64,000 bases of DNA, from the NCBI GenBank assembly GCA_963810755.1, contig CAWEOP010000009.1, positions 744,001 through 808,000 of the forward strand, in the 5' to 3' direction. Within the stretch, counting starts at the first letter, position 1. Each line of letters starts with the position of its first letter. Shown here one piece after another: positions 9,844 through 18,266 of this stretch. The notes under the pieces were generated by a model. It was not told where the DNA came from. It was given only the letters and a program-made list of their open reading frames with translations, and searched no databases. The position numbers were made by a program, and so were the translations under genes. Source of the DNA: FEN-1219 sp963810755. GTDB taxonomy: Bacteria > Pseudomonadota > Gammaproteobacteria > Steroidobacterales > Rariloculaceae.

Positions 9844-11121
9844 ATGAACGTCTACCTCGGGCTCGGCTCGAACCTTGGGCATAGGCGCGCGAATCTGTCC
9901 CGCGCGCTCGCGTCGCTCGCGAACAGCGGCACGCACGTGCTGCGCGTGTCGCCCGTCGTCGAGTCGCCCGCGATGCTCCCGGACGACGCGCCGCCCGAAT
10001 GGAACGTGCCGTTCCTGAACCTCGTCGCGGAATGCCGCACGGATGACCCGCCCAACGCGCTGCTCGACCGGCTCAAGGCGATCGAGCGCGACCTCGGGCG
10101 CGGCGAGCACGCCCGCTGGGCGCCTCGAGAGATCGACCTCGACATCCTGCTCTGGGGCAACGAGCAGATCGCGACCGAGCGCCTACGCGTGCCGCATCCC
10201 GGCATCACCGAGCGCGCGTTCGTGCTCACGCCGCTCGCGGCGCTCGAGCCGCTGCTCACGATCCCGGGACGCGGGCACAAGACGGTGCTCGAGTGGTCGC
10301 GCGCGCCGGGGCGCCATATCCCGCTCTGGATGGGCATCGTGAACGTCACGCCCGACTCGTTCTCGGACGGCGGACGCTTCGAGGACTGGCCCGCCGTGGA
10401 CGCGCACGTCGACGCGCTGCACGCGGCCGGCGCCGAGCTCATCGACGTGGGTGCCGAGTCGACGCGGCCGAACGCCGCCGCGCTCGACGCGAGCGAGGAA
10501 TGGGCGCGTCTCGAGCCGGTGCTGGGGATCCTACTCGACAAGCACGCGGGCGAACCGCTGCGACCGCGCTTCAGCGTGGACACCTATCATCCCGAGACCG
10601 CGCGCCGCGCGCTTGCGCTCGGCGTGGACCTGATCAACGACGTGAGCGGGCTCACGTCGCGCGAGATGGTCGAGCTCGCCGGCGAGAGCGGCAAGGACTT
10701 CGTCGCGATGCACAACGTCGGCGTGCCGGCCGATCCGGCGCGCACGATCCCGGCGGGGGAGGACCCGGTCGCGGCCGTCGAGCGCTGGCTCGAGGAGCGC
10801 CTCCGCGAATGGCAGAACGCGGGACTCGACTTGGCACGCATCGTGTTCGATCCGGGCATCGGCTTCGGCAAGAATCCGCTGCAATCGCTGCGCCTGCTCC
10901 GCGGCATCGAGCGCTTCGAGCGGTACGGTCTGCGCTGCCTCGTCGGCCATTCGCGCAAATCGTTCATGCAGCGGCTCGCGGGCGAGAGCACGGACCGCGA
11001 TCTATTCACGATCGGCGTCTCGCTGAATCTGTGTGCACAGAGCGTCGAGATCCTGCGCGTCCACGACGTCGGCGCGCACGTTGCCGCGTACCGCGGCTGG
11101 TCGCACGCGCTCACGGGCTAG
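9844..11121 (+). CDS. folKP: Bifunctional HPPK-dihydropteroate synthase (FolK-FolP fusion)
   Basis: 425 residues. HPPK occupies ~1-155: GLGSNLG at the N-terminus and the pterin/Mg site RWAPREIDLDILLWG. DHPS occupies ~160-425: GIVNVTPDSFSDGG, IDVGAESTRP, FDPGIGFGK and VGHSRKSF. Together they catalyse the two consecutive steps from 6-hydroxymethyl-dihydropterin to dihydropteroate. Most bacteria encode FolK and FolP separately; fusions occur in plants, fungi and a few bacteria. The start at 9844 gives a canonical HPPK N-terminus (MNVYLGLGSN). PabB, which supplies the pABA substrate, lies 2 kb downstream on the other strand. Confidence 0.93.
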   Translation: MNVYLGLGSNLGHRRANLSRALASLANSGTHVLRVSPVVESPAMLPDDAPPEWNVPFLNLVAECRTDDPPNALLDRLKAIERDLGRGEHARWAPREIDLDILLWGNEQIATERLRVPHPGITERAFVLTPLAALEPLLTIPGRGHKTVLEWSRAPGRHIPLWMGIVNVTPDSFSDGGRFEDWPAVDAHVDALHAAGAELIDVGAESTRPNAAALDASEEWARLEPVLGILLDKHAGEPLRPRFSVDTYHPETARRALALGVDLINDVSGLTSREMVELAGESGKDFVAMHNVGVPADPARTIPAGEDPVAAVERWLEERLREWQNAGLDLARIVFDPGIGFGKNPLQSLRLLRGIERFERYGLRCLVGHSRKSFMQRLAGESTDRDLFTIGVSLNLCAQSVEILRVHDVGAHVAAYRGWSHALTG

Positions 11122-11302
11122 CGCTCGGCGACTCGCGAGCGCTACGGGCAGCGCGGCCCCAAAATCCGCCGTCGCGCGGAGCCGCACAGCGCCGCCATTG
11201 ACCTTTGGTCCAATCACCGCGACCGTGGAGTTTTGGAACCATCGGCGTCGCCGCGCAGCGCCAAGAAAGAGCCGCTGCATTCACGGCACGGGGAGACCAA
11301 TT

Positions 11303-12139
11303 TTGCGCACCGCCACGAGCCGAGTCCTCGGATTCTGGTTTGCTGCGACCGCCGTCGGCGGCTTCGCGTCGTTCAACGCCGTCGCCCAAGAGCCCGATAG
11401 CGAACGGGAGCGCGAGCGCGGCAGCATCCTGCTCGGCTCGTTCGTCACGGATCGCCAAGCGGAAACGCGGTTTGATTCCTCGTCGGGGGACAGCGGAACG
11501 GACATCGACCTGGAAGAGGACCTCGGGCTCGAGTCCTCGACCTCAGTCGTACGCGTCGGCGGTTATTGGTGGCTCAACGACCGGCATCGGCTCGATTTCT
11601 CGTATTTCGATTTGTCGCGCAGCGCCAGCGTGCCGATCAAGGAGACGATCGAGTTCGGCGACAAGACGTTCGCGATCGACACCGCGCTCGAAACGGACGC
11701 GACCATGCTCATCTTCAAGGCCGACTACACGTTTGCGGCCATCGAGCGCGAGCGGGGCTTCTTCGGCGTCACCGGCGGGCTCTACGTCGCCTCGGGCGAG
11801 CTCGAGCTGCGGGAGAGGGAACTCGGATCGGCAGAGACGCAGGACATCACGTCGCCGCTGCCTGTGATGGGGGTGCGCGGCGACTACGCGGTCACCGACA
11901 GAATCAAAGTCCGCGGCGCTATGCAGGTGCTCATCTACGAGACAGGGAACGTGTCGGGGCGCTTCAAGGACTTCTACATCGGCGCCGATTACTCGTTCAC
12001 CGAACGTTGGGCGGTCGGACTTGCCTACAACGACGTTTCGTTGGAGTTGAGCTCGAGCGACAGATGGCTGTCGGGTCACTTCGACTGGGGCTACGACGGC
12101 ATCCTGCTCTATCTGAACTTCGACTTCCGACCGCGTTGA
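11303..12139 (+). CDS. Exported outer-membrane beta-barrel protein of unknown function
   Basis: About 278 residues from a TTG at 11303, chosen because GGGGAG lies about 7 nt upstream and the frame then opens with a signal peptide (VLGFWFAATAVGGFASFNAVAQ). The mature protein has alternating aromatic/polar strands (GYWWLNDRHRLDFSYFDL, YIGADYSFTERWAVGLAYN) and ends LYLNFDFRPR, all typical of 8-12-strand porin-like barrels. An acidic region (~residues 45-75) precedes the first strand. I cannot assign a substrate. It converges with the next gene, leaving a 2-bp gap. Confidence 0.7.
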   Translation: MRTATSRVLGFWFAATAVGGFASFNAVAQEPDSERERERGSILLGSFVTDRQAETRFDSSSGDSGTDIDLEEDLGLESSTSVVRVGGYWWLNDRHRLDFSYFDLSRSASVPIKETIEFGDKTFAIDTALETDATMLIFKADYTFAAIERERGFFGVTGGLYVASGELELRERELGSAETQDITSPLPVMGVRGDYAVTDRIKVRGAMQVLIYETGNVSGRFKDFYIGADYSFTERWAVGLAYNDVSLELSSSDRWLSGHFDWGYDGILLYLNFDFRPR

Positions 12140-12141
12140 GC

Positions 12142-13173
12142 TCACGCCTTTTCGAGCGGCAGCCCTCCCTCGCGCCACGCCTTCATCCCGCCGTCGAGCG
12201 CCGTCGCGCGCAGGAACCCGAGGTCGCGCAGCGTCGCGGCCGCGAGCGTCGAGATCTTGCCGAACTCGCAGACGGTGACGATCCGCGCGGTCGGGTCCGG
12301 CAGCTCGTCGTTCACGCGCAGCTCGAGCTGTCCGCGCGGCACGTGGCGCGCACGCGGAACGTGCCCCGCCGCGAACGCATCGCGCTCGCGTACGTCGAGC
12401 ACGACGAAGTCCGCGGCGCCGCTCGCGACGCGCGCGTCGAGCTCCGCGAGCGACACGAACGGCGTCTTCGCGGCCGCCTCGGCGAGCAGCTGCGCGACGG
12501 TTTTGCCGCCGGTCATGTTGGTGCGCAGCGCCTCGGTAAGATGCGTCGGCGCGCCGAGGTTCAAGTGGTTCATCATCTCGACGAACTCCGCGCGGTCGCG
12601 CTTCTGGAGCCGCGGATTGGTCTCGATCTCGGCCGCGATGGTGCTCGAGCCCTTCTGCTTGTAGTCGTGCGCGGGAAACACCTTGAGCGCGGGGTCGAGC
12701 TTCAAGATCCGGTTGAAGAGGCTGTCGTAGAGCGCCTCGGGATCGCCGGTCGGCAGATCGGTGCGTCCGGTCCCCCCGATCAGGAGCGTGTCGCCCGTGA
12801 AGAGGCGATCGCCCGTGAGAAGGCACATCGAGTCGCGCGTGTGGCCCGGCGTGTGGATCGCCTGCATCCGGATGCTGCCGATCACGAGCATGTCGCCGTC
12901 TTGCAGGCGCAGGTCCGCGAAGGGCGCAGGGCTGTCGCGAAACATCACGACGGGCACGCCGAGCTTCTTGCCGATCTCGTGCGACGCCGAGAAGTGATCG
13001 GCGTGCGTGTGCGTGTCGATCACGTAGCGAAGCCGCAGCCCCCCGCGCGCGAGGCTGCCGTGGTAGTGATCGACCTGGCGGATCTCGGGGTCGATCAGCG
13101 CGGCAACACATGCATCGGGACAGCCGATGAGATAAGACTGGCAGCCGCCCGTCGCTATTTGCTCGAAAATCAT
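12142..13173 (-). CDS. Persulfide dioxygenase-like MBL hydrolase fused to a rhodanese domain
   Basis: About 343 residues. Residues 1-220 are a metallo-beta-lactamase fold with the ETHE1-type metal motif THTHADH plus TPGHTRDS, FTGDTL and PAHDY. Residues ~240-343 are a rhodanese domain with CEFGKIS in the active-site loop position. ETHE1 enzymes oxidise glutathione persulfide to sulfite; the rhodanese would exchange sulfane sulfur with thiosulfate. The loop keeps the catalytic Cys but departs from the usual CRSGxRS pattern. The ATG at 13173 is preferred to an upstream GTG because GGGAG lies 6 nt before it. Confidence 0.85.
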   Translation of the reverse strand: MIFEQIATGGCQSYLIGCPDACVAALIDPEIRQVDHYHGSLARGGLRLRYVIDTHTHADHFSASHEIGKKLGVPVVMFRDSPAPFADLRLQDGDMLVIGSIRMQAIHTPGHTRDSMCLLTGDRLFTGDTLLIGGTGRTDLPTGDPEALYDSLFNRILKLDPALKVFPAHDYKQKGSSTIAAEIETNPRLQKRDRAEFVEMMNHLNLGAPTHLTEALRTNMTGGKTVAQLLAEAAAKTPFVSLAELDARVASGAADFVVLDVRERDAFAAGHVPRARHVPRGQLELRVNDELPDPTARIVTVCEFGKISTLAAATLRDLGFLRATALDGGMKAWREGGLPLEKA

Positions 13174-13206
13174 CGTCGCTCCCACATCGAATGAAGCGCG
13201 CGCCGT

Positions 13207-14616
13207 TCAGCGCGCGACGTTGTCAGCCTGCTCGTCAAGGACCGCGAGCATCGCGGCCGCCTTGTCCAAGCTCTCTTGATATTCGGCGTCGACGTCCGAA
13301 TCCGCGACGACGCCCCCACCCGCCCACGCGTAGATCGAGTCGCCGTGCTGCACGAGCGTGCGGATCGCGATGTTGAGGTCGAGGTTGCCGTCGTAGCCGA
13401 CGTAGCCGATGCAGCCGCAGTACACGCCGCGGCGCTGCGGCTCGAGCTCCTCAATGATCTGCATCGCGCGCAGCTTCGGCGCGCCGGTGATCGAGCCGCC
13501 CGGGAAGCAGCCCTCGAGCAGGTCGAGCGCGTGCTTGCCCGGCGCGAGCCGGCCTTCGACCGTGCTCACGAGATGGTGGACGCTCGCGAAGGTTTCGACG
13601 TCGAACAGCTTGCTGACATGGATCGACCCGGGCGCGCAGCTCTTGCCGAGGTCGTTGCGCAAGAGGTCCACGATCATCACGTTCTCGGCGCGGTCCTTCG
13701 GGCTCGCGCGCAGTTCCTCCGCGAGCGCGCGATCGCGCGCCTTATCCGCGGAGCGCGGCCGAGTGCCCTTGATCGGTTTTGTCTCGACGCGGTCGCCGGT
13801 CACGCGCAGGAACAACTCCGGCGATGAGCTCAGCACCTTGCCGTCGGGCAAGTCGAGGTAAGCGGCGAACGGCGCGGGATTGATCTCGCGCAGCCGCAAG
13901 TAGGCGTGCCACGCGTCCCCTTCCGCACGCGCCTTGAAACGCTGCGTGAGATTGACTTGATAGCAGTCGCCGTCGCGGATGTGACGCTGCACGTTTCTGA
14001 AGGCTTCCGCGTATTGAGGGCGGCTGAAGCTCGAGCTCGCTCGCGACAGCACGCGGAACGGCGACGCGGGCCGCGTAGCGCGCGGCGACTCGAGCCGCGC
14101 GACGAGCTCCGGCCAGCGCTCGAACGTGCGCGGATCGCGCCCGCTTCCCACGAGCCAGGTGCGGCGCGCCTCGTGGTCGACGATCACGGCCCAGTCGTAA
14201 ATGCCCACCGCGAGATCGGGCATCGGAACGTCCGCGGCCGCGACCGCGGGCAGCCGCTCGAGTCGCCGGCCGAGGTCGTAGCCGAAATAGCCGATCGCGC
14301 CGCCGCAGAACGGCAACGCCTCGAGCGGCGCAGAGATCGCGCCCAGGCGCTCGCGCAGCAGCGCGAACGGCGATTCCCCCGAGGACGCGACGCGGCCGTC
14401 GCGAGCGGCGATCTCCGTGATCAGGCCGCGTGTGCGCAGCGTGACGGTCGGGTCGGCGGCGAGGATGTCGTAGCGCCCGTCCGGCCCGCCGCGCGCCGAG
14501 CTGTCGAGCCACACGGGCCACGGGAGATCCGCGAGCGCGCGAAACTTCAGCGCGACGGCGTCCGAATGCTCGAGCTCCGCGATTCTCGCGGTCTGCGCAG
14601 GGGTCTGGTGAGTCAT
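13207..14616 (-). CDS. pabB: Aminodeoxychorismate synthase component I
   Basis: 469 residues of the chorismate-binding family. An N-terminal anthranilate-synthase-I domain (IGYFGYDLGRRLE) precedes the catalytic domain with CYQVNLTQRF, SSSPELFL, PIKGTRPR, DLLRNDLG and PGGSITGAPK. The lysine in PIKGTRPR (TrpE has Ala there) identifies PabB, whose lysine forms the covalent chorismate intermediate. With a PabA glutaminase it makes 4-amino-4-deoxychorismate, the pABA precursor used by the DHPS half of folKP at 9.8 kb. No pabA or pabC is adjacent. Confidence 0.9.
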   Translation of the reverse strand: MTHQTPAQTARIAELEHSDAVALKFRALADLPWPVWLDSSARGGPDGRYDILAADPTVTLRTRGLITEIAARDGRVASSGESPFALLRERLGAISAPLEALPFCGGAIGYFGYDLGRRLERLPAVAAADVPMPDLAVGIYDWAVIVDHEARRTWLVGSGRDPRTFERWPELVARLESPRATRPASPFRVLSRASSSFSRPQYAEAFRNVQRHIRDGDCYQVNLTQRFKARAEGDAWHAYLRLREINPAPFAAYLDLPDGKVLSSSPELFLRVTGDRVETKPIKGTRPRSADKARDRALAEELRASPKDRAENVMIVDLLRNDLGKSCAPGSIHVSKLFDVETFASVHHLVSTVEGRLAPGKHALDLLEGCFPGGSITGAPKLRAMQIIEELEPQRRGVYCGCIGYVGYDGNLDLNIAIRTLVQHGDSIYAWAGGGVVADSDVDAEYQESLDKAAAMLAVLDEQADNVAR

Positions 14617-14698
14617 CGCGAAGGAGTGTACGGTCCGGAGGCGGCGAAAAGAAGAACGGACTTCGAGTCGTAACGCTCGACTTTTGGGGGATTCCGCG

Positions 14699-15460
14699 AT
14701 GATGAGTTTCAAGAAGCGCACGCTCGCGATCAACGGCATCGAGACGGTCGTGCTGAGTGCCGGACACGGCACGCCGCTCGTGTATTTTCACGGCGCCGGC
14801 ACCGTCACGCGCTTCGACTTCGCCGAGCCGTGGACGCGCGAGCACGAAGTGGTCATCCCTTATCATCCTGGATTCGGAGAGTCGGCAGACGATCCCGCGG
14901 TCACGGAGATCCACGACTACGTCCTTCACTACCTCGAGCTATTCACCGCGCTCGGCCTCAAGCACGTGCGCCTCGTCGGCCAGTCGATGGGCGGTTACAT
15001 CGCGGCGAAGCTTGCGACCGAGCACGGCTATCTGATCGAGAAGCTCGTGCTCGTGTGCCCGATCGGCATTCCGACCGACGTCCCGACCACCGACTTCCTG
15101 AAGCTGCCTCCCGAAGAGCTGCCCGCGCTGCTCGGCGTCGATCCGCAGACCGTCATCAAGCATCTTCCGGCAAAGCCGGACGACGCGTTCATCGCGGAGC
15201 GCGTGAAAGAAACGGTCACGGCCACGCGCCTCATCGGCGCCGCCGCCTACGACACGAAGCTGCCGCGCTATCTGCATCGCTTGACGATGCCGACGCTGCT
15301 CGTGTGGGGAAAACAAGACCAACTCACTCCGACGGCGCAGCATCGCAGCTGGGCGAAGCTGCTGCCGCGAGCTCAGGTGAAGCTGTTCGACGGCGGTCAC
15401 CTCGTGCTCGACGAGGCGCCCGCGTCGGTCACGGCGATCAAGGATTTCTTGCGCGGCTAG
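14699..15460 (+). CDS. Alpha/beta-fold hydrolase
   Basis: 253 residues with a complete alpha/beta hydrolase fold: oxyanion-hole segment YFHGAGTV, nucleophile elbow GQSMGG (Ser), acid in WGKQDQLTP (Asp) and catalytic His in DGGHLVLDEAP. Length and order match esterase/C-C-bond hydrolase members, but the substrate cannot be told. GGGGGA 7 nt upstream supports the ATG at 14699. It is transcribed divergently from pabB, leaving 82 bp between starts. Confidence 0.85.
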   Translation: MMSFKKRTLAINGIETVVLSAGHGTPLVYFHGAGTVTRFDFAEPWTREHEVVIPYHPGFGESADDPAVTEIHDYVLHYLELFTALGLKHVRLVGQSMGGYIAAKLATEHGYLIEKLVLVCPIGIPTDVPTTDFLKLPPEELPALLGVDPQTVIKHLPAKPDDAFIAERVKETVTATRLIGAAAYDTKLPRYLHRLTMPTLLVWGKQDQLTPTAQHRSWAKLLPRAQVKLFDGGHLVLDEAPASVTAIKDFLRG

Positions 15461-15596
15461 CGTGAGATCACGCCGCCGCGGCGGCACCCGCAAACCGTTC
15501 GCCTCTCATATATATAGACCCGGTCCGGAATGGCCCCAGCCCGTTGGCGGGCCGCCGCCTGTATGTGGCGTGGCGTGGCGCGGCTCGTCGCCGCGC
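15461..15596. repeat. GC-rich palindrome cluster in a convergent intergenic region
   Basis: The gap between the hydrolase and the MFS gene holds several perfect hairpins: CGTGA-GA-TCACG (15461-15472), the 14-nt palindrome GCCGCCGCGGCGGC (15472-15485), GCCCG-TTGG-CGGGC (15539-15552) and GCGCGGC-TCGTC-GCCGCGC (15578-15596). None has a T tract. They may act as Rho-assisted stops or be REP-like elements; no second copy was noticed in the window. Confidence 0.4.
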
Positions 15597-15607
15597 GGGC
15601 GCCAGCG

Positions 15608-16882
15608 TTAGGCCAAGCTGCGCCCGCGAGTCTCGGGCAGCCAGATCCAAGTCGCGGCGCCGATCAGGAGCGCGCCCGCGAGCAGCGCGAACGCGACACC
15701 GAATCCTTGCTCCTGCGCCATCGAACCCACGATGAAAGGCGCGGCCGCGCTCGCGAAGCGGCCGATGTTGAAGGTGAATCCCTGCGCGATCGCGCGGATC
15801 GACGTGGGATAGATCTCGGCCGTCACGACGCCGAAGCCCGAGAAGAATCCCGTGCCGAAGAACGCCACGAGCGGCCCGAGACCGAGCAGCAGCCACGGAT
15901 CTCTCGTCGCGCTGTAGACGAGCGTCAGCGCCGCCGCGCACAGGATGTAGAACACGAACGTCTTGCGGCGTCCGATCGCGTCCGCGATGTAGCCGAACGA
16001 CACATACCCGAAGAACGTGCCGACTTGCATCGTGACGACGATGAACGTCGTCCACGCGGTGCCGAGCCCGAGCCCGCCGCGCTCCGGCGGCAGCGAAAGG
16101 AACGCGGGCACCCAGAGGTTCAGGCCCCAATACGCGAAAATCGTCGACGAGCTCAAGATCGTCAAGAGCGCGGTCGTGCCCGCGAACCGCCCGCGAAACA
16201 CGTCGCGCACCGACGCGCTCTGCGGGCCGGAAGCGCCGCGCTTCGATTGCAGCCAGACCTCGGACTCTTGGACACTGCGCCGAATCCACAGCACGAGCAC
16301 CGCTGGAACGAGCCCAACGAAGAACACGGCGCGCCAGCCGAAGCTCGGCAGAATCCACGCAGCGAACAGCGCCGCCGCCGCATACCCCACGGCCCACGAG
16401 CTCTGCATGATCGCCACCGCTTTGCCGCGATGCCGATCGGGCCACGTCTCGGACACCATCGCAGCGCCGCTCGTCCACTCCCCGCCCATGCCCAGGCCGA
16501 GCGCGAAACGGAACAGTGCGAGCTGCCAGACGCTCTGCGCGAGGCCGCAGGCCGCCGTGAACACCGAGTACACGAGGATGCTCGCGATCATCGCGGGCCG
16601 GCGGCCCACGCGATCCGCGATCAACCCGAACATCACGCCGCCGACGCCCGACGCGATCAGCGTGAGCGAACCGAGTAGGCCCGCGGTCGCCGTCGTGATC
16701 GAAAGGTCCCGGATCAGGGCGCTGAGCACGAGCGCGTACAGCATGACGTCGAACGCGTCGAGCGCCCAACCGAGCGACGCCGCCAACAGCGCGCGCCGCG
16801 CGGCGGGCGTGCCTTCGCTGAGCCAACCGAGCACGCCGGAAGTGGTCACGGCCCGCGGTTGCGGTGGGTCGACGGCGCTCAA
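15608..16882 (-). CDS. MFS transporter, sugar/aromatic-acid:H+ symporter type
   Basis: About 424 residues with 12 predicted membrane helices. The loop 2-3 signature is GLIADRVGRRP, loop 8-9 has GYIADAIGRRKT, and the helix 4-5 region has RFALGLGMGGEWTSGA, as in the MHS/aromatic acid symporter groups. The start is a TTG at 16882, 1 bp after the stop of the small CmcJ-like gene, so the two are probably co-transcribed; a GTG at 16849 is a possible alternative. It is likely the uptake system for the substrate of the catabolic operon downstream (inference from context). Confidence 0.85.
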   Translation of the reverse strand: MSAVDPPQPRAVTTSGVLGWLSEGTPAARRALLAASLGWALDAFDVMLYALVLSALIRDLSITTATAGLLGSLTLIASGVGGVMFGLIADRVGRRPAMIASILVYSVFTAACGLAQSVWQLALFRFALGLGMGGEWTSGAAMVSETWPDRHRGKAVAIMQSSWAVGYAAAALFAAWILPSFGWRAVFFVGLVPAVLVLWIRRSVQESEVWLQSKRGASGPQSASVRDVFRGRFAGTTALLTILSSSTIFAYWGLNLWVPAFLSLPPERGGLGLGTAWTTFIVVTMQVGTFFGYVSFGYIADAIGRRKTFVFYILCAAALTLVYSATRDPWLLLGLGPLVAFFGTGFFSGFGVVTAEIYPTSIRAIAQGFTFNIGRFASAAAPFIVGSMAQEQGFGVAFALLAGALLIGAATWIWLPETRGRSLA

Positions 16883-16883
16883 G

Positions 16884-17246
16884 TCAGTCGAAGAACGCGA
16901 CGAAACGCGCTTCTATGCTTGCGCGCGGCACGGCGTCGGCCGGCGCCGAGGGATCGTCGAACGCCGTGTGCGCGGCGTTGAGCGCATCGGGCGCGTCGGA
17001 GTCGAACGCCTTGAACACGACGACTTCGTCGCGCGTCGAGAGCCGATCCTCCACTCCGCGCGCGTCTCGAACGGGCAACTCATGCGGCGTGAACCGCATG
17101 TTCGTCCGCGAAAAATCGCGGACGTCGATGTGCAAGCGCTCGGGGATCGGCCGGCAGTAGTTGATCGTGCCTCGCACCGACTGCAGCGGGGACGCGGGCG
17201 AAGCCGGACCGGCGGCCTGCGCGCCGCGGAGCGGATTGGTTTTCAT
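16884..17246 (-). CDS. Short CmcJ/NvfI-family protein lacking the central domain
   Basis: 120 residues. The first ~50 (SVRGTINYCRPIPERL...) resemble the N-terminus of CmcJ/NvfI-type oxidoreductases, and the last ~55 (DEVVVFKAFDSD ... AHTAFDDPS ... PRASIEARFVAFFD) match the C-terminus. Compared with the full-length relative at 24360-25217 (285 aa), roughly 165 central residues, including the likely metal-site part, are absent. The reading frame is clean, with GGGG upstream of the ATG at 17246. It could be a recent internal deletion or a real small protein. Its promoter region carries two TGTCCGGACA-like sites. Confidence 0.7.
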   Translation of the reverse strand: MKTNPLRGAQAAGPASPASPLQSVRGTINYCRPIPERLHIDVRDFSRTNMRFTPHELPVRDARGVEDRLSTRDEVVVFKAFDSDAPDALNAAHTAFDDPSAPADAVPRASIEARFVAFFD

Positions 17247-17265
17247 GGCCCCCCATGAAACAGGA

Positions 17266-17275
17266 TGTCCAGACA
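17266..17275. promoter_or_regulatory. Putative GntR operator, site 1 (TGTCCAGACA)
   Basis: A near-palindrome with TGTC/GACA arms, followed by AG, 20 bp upstream of the start of the short CmcJ-like gene. It is one of four related sites in the two divergent promoters of this locus. Regulation by the GntR protein at 18235-19014 is inferred. Confidence 0.55.
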
Positions 17276-17352
17276 AGAATAGCCGATCGCTACCGGACCG
17301 TCTAACGAGATTTCCTCATATACTCAGCGTATGTCGCCGACGATCTCCAACA

Positions 17353-17362
17353 TGTCCGGATA
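17353..17362. promoter_or_regulatory. Putative GntR operator, site 2 (TGTCCGGATA)
   Basis: Second copy, followed by AG, ending 13 bp before the ATG of the CitE-type lyase, so a bound repressor would cover the promoter or ribosome-binding region. It differs from the full palindrome TGTCCGGACA by one base. Confidence 0.6.
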
Positions 17363-17375
17363 AGTTAGAAGCCCC

Positions 17376-18266
17376 ATGCGATTGATCAGAAGCCTGCTGT
17401 TCGCACCCGCTAATCGGCTCGACCTGCTCCGCAAGTTCCCTGGGCTGCAGGCGGATGCGTGCGTGATCGATCTCGAGGACGGCACTCCCGCCGCCGAAAA
17501 GGAACGCGCGCGCAGCGGCCTCCGCGAGATCGTCGCGGAGCTGCGCGCGGCCCGGCTCGCCGCGGCGCTGTTCGTCCGGGTCAACGCCGCTCGCAGCGCC
17601 GATGCCGTGCGCGACTTCGCGGCGGCACTCGACCTACCGATCGACGGCATCGTGATTCCAAAGGTCGGTGAGCGCGCGGACGTGCGCGCCGCGGAGGCAG
17701 CGATCGCTCGCGCGGAAGACCGCACGGGCCGGCCTCTCGGCGCGATCGCGTTGATCGAGACGGCTATCGGAGTCACGAACGTCGATCGGCTTGCGGCTTA
17801 CTGGCGCTCGCGGCTCGTTGCGCTCGCGTTCGGCGCCGAGGATTTCGTCACCGACATCGGCGGGCGCCGCAGGACCGACAGCCGCGAGGTGCTGTACGCG
17901 CGCTCGCGCATCGTGCTGTCGGCTCGCGCGAACGGCATCGCAGCGCTCGATCAGGTGTTTCCATGGACCAAAGACTCGGAGGGCTTCGTCGCCGACGCCG
18001 AGTTCGGGCGCGATCTCGGCTATGCCGGGAAGATGTGCATCACGCCGAGGCAAGCGGAGCTCGCGAACGACGCGTTCTCGCCGTCGGCCGACGAAATCGA
18101 GCGGAGCCGGCGGCTGATCCTCGCGTACGAAGAGGCGAAGCGCGCGGGCCGCGGCACGATCGAGCTCGACGGGTCGCTCGTGGACGAGCCGATGTTGCGG
18201 CGTGCCGAGGCGATCGTCGCGTGGGTCGGCGACGCTAAGTCTTCGAGCGGCGCAGCGTCATCGTGA
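17376..18266 (+). CDS. CoA-ester lyase of the CitE / HpcH-HpaI aldolase family
   Basis: 296 residues, TIM-barrel. Family motifs are SLLFAPANR at the N-terminus, IDLEDGTP (substrate/CoA side), IPKVGE, the catalytic IETAIGV and FGAEDFVTDIG (Glu and Asp ligands for Mg), and GKMCITPRQ. Such enzymes cleave malyl-CoA, citramalyl-CoA or hydroxymethylglutaryl-type thioesters into an acyl-CoA and an oxoacid. Beside CoA-transferase, dehydrogenase and hydratase genes it most likely performs the last C-C cleavage of the pathway. Its 3' end overlaps the convergent GntR gene by 32 bp. Confidence 0.88.
   Translation: MRLIRSLLFAPANRLDLLRKFPGLQADACVIDLEDGTPAAEKERARSGLREIVAELRAARLAAALFVRVNAARSADAVRDFAAALDLPIDGIVIPKVGERADVRAAEAAIARAEDRTGRPLGAIALIETAIGVTNVDRLAAYWRSRLVALAFGAEDFVTDIGGRRRTDSREVLYARSRIVLSARANGIAALDQVFPWTKDSEGFVADAEFGRDLGYAGKMCITPRQAELANDAFSPSADEIERSRRLILAYEEAKRAGRGTIELDGSLVDEPMLRRAEAIVAWVGDAKSSSGAASS

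Noticed and set aside
13207..14616. Anthranilate synthase component I (TrpE)
   Set aside because: The PIKGTRPR motif has the lysine diagnostic of PabB rather than the alanine of TrpE, and no trp genes are nearby.
15510..15525. A fifth TCCGGA-type operator near GGTCCGGAAT
   Set aside because: It matches only the six-base core, lies in a convergent region with no promoter role, and TCCGGA is expected by chance in GC-rich DNA.
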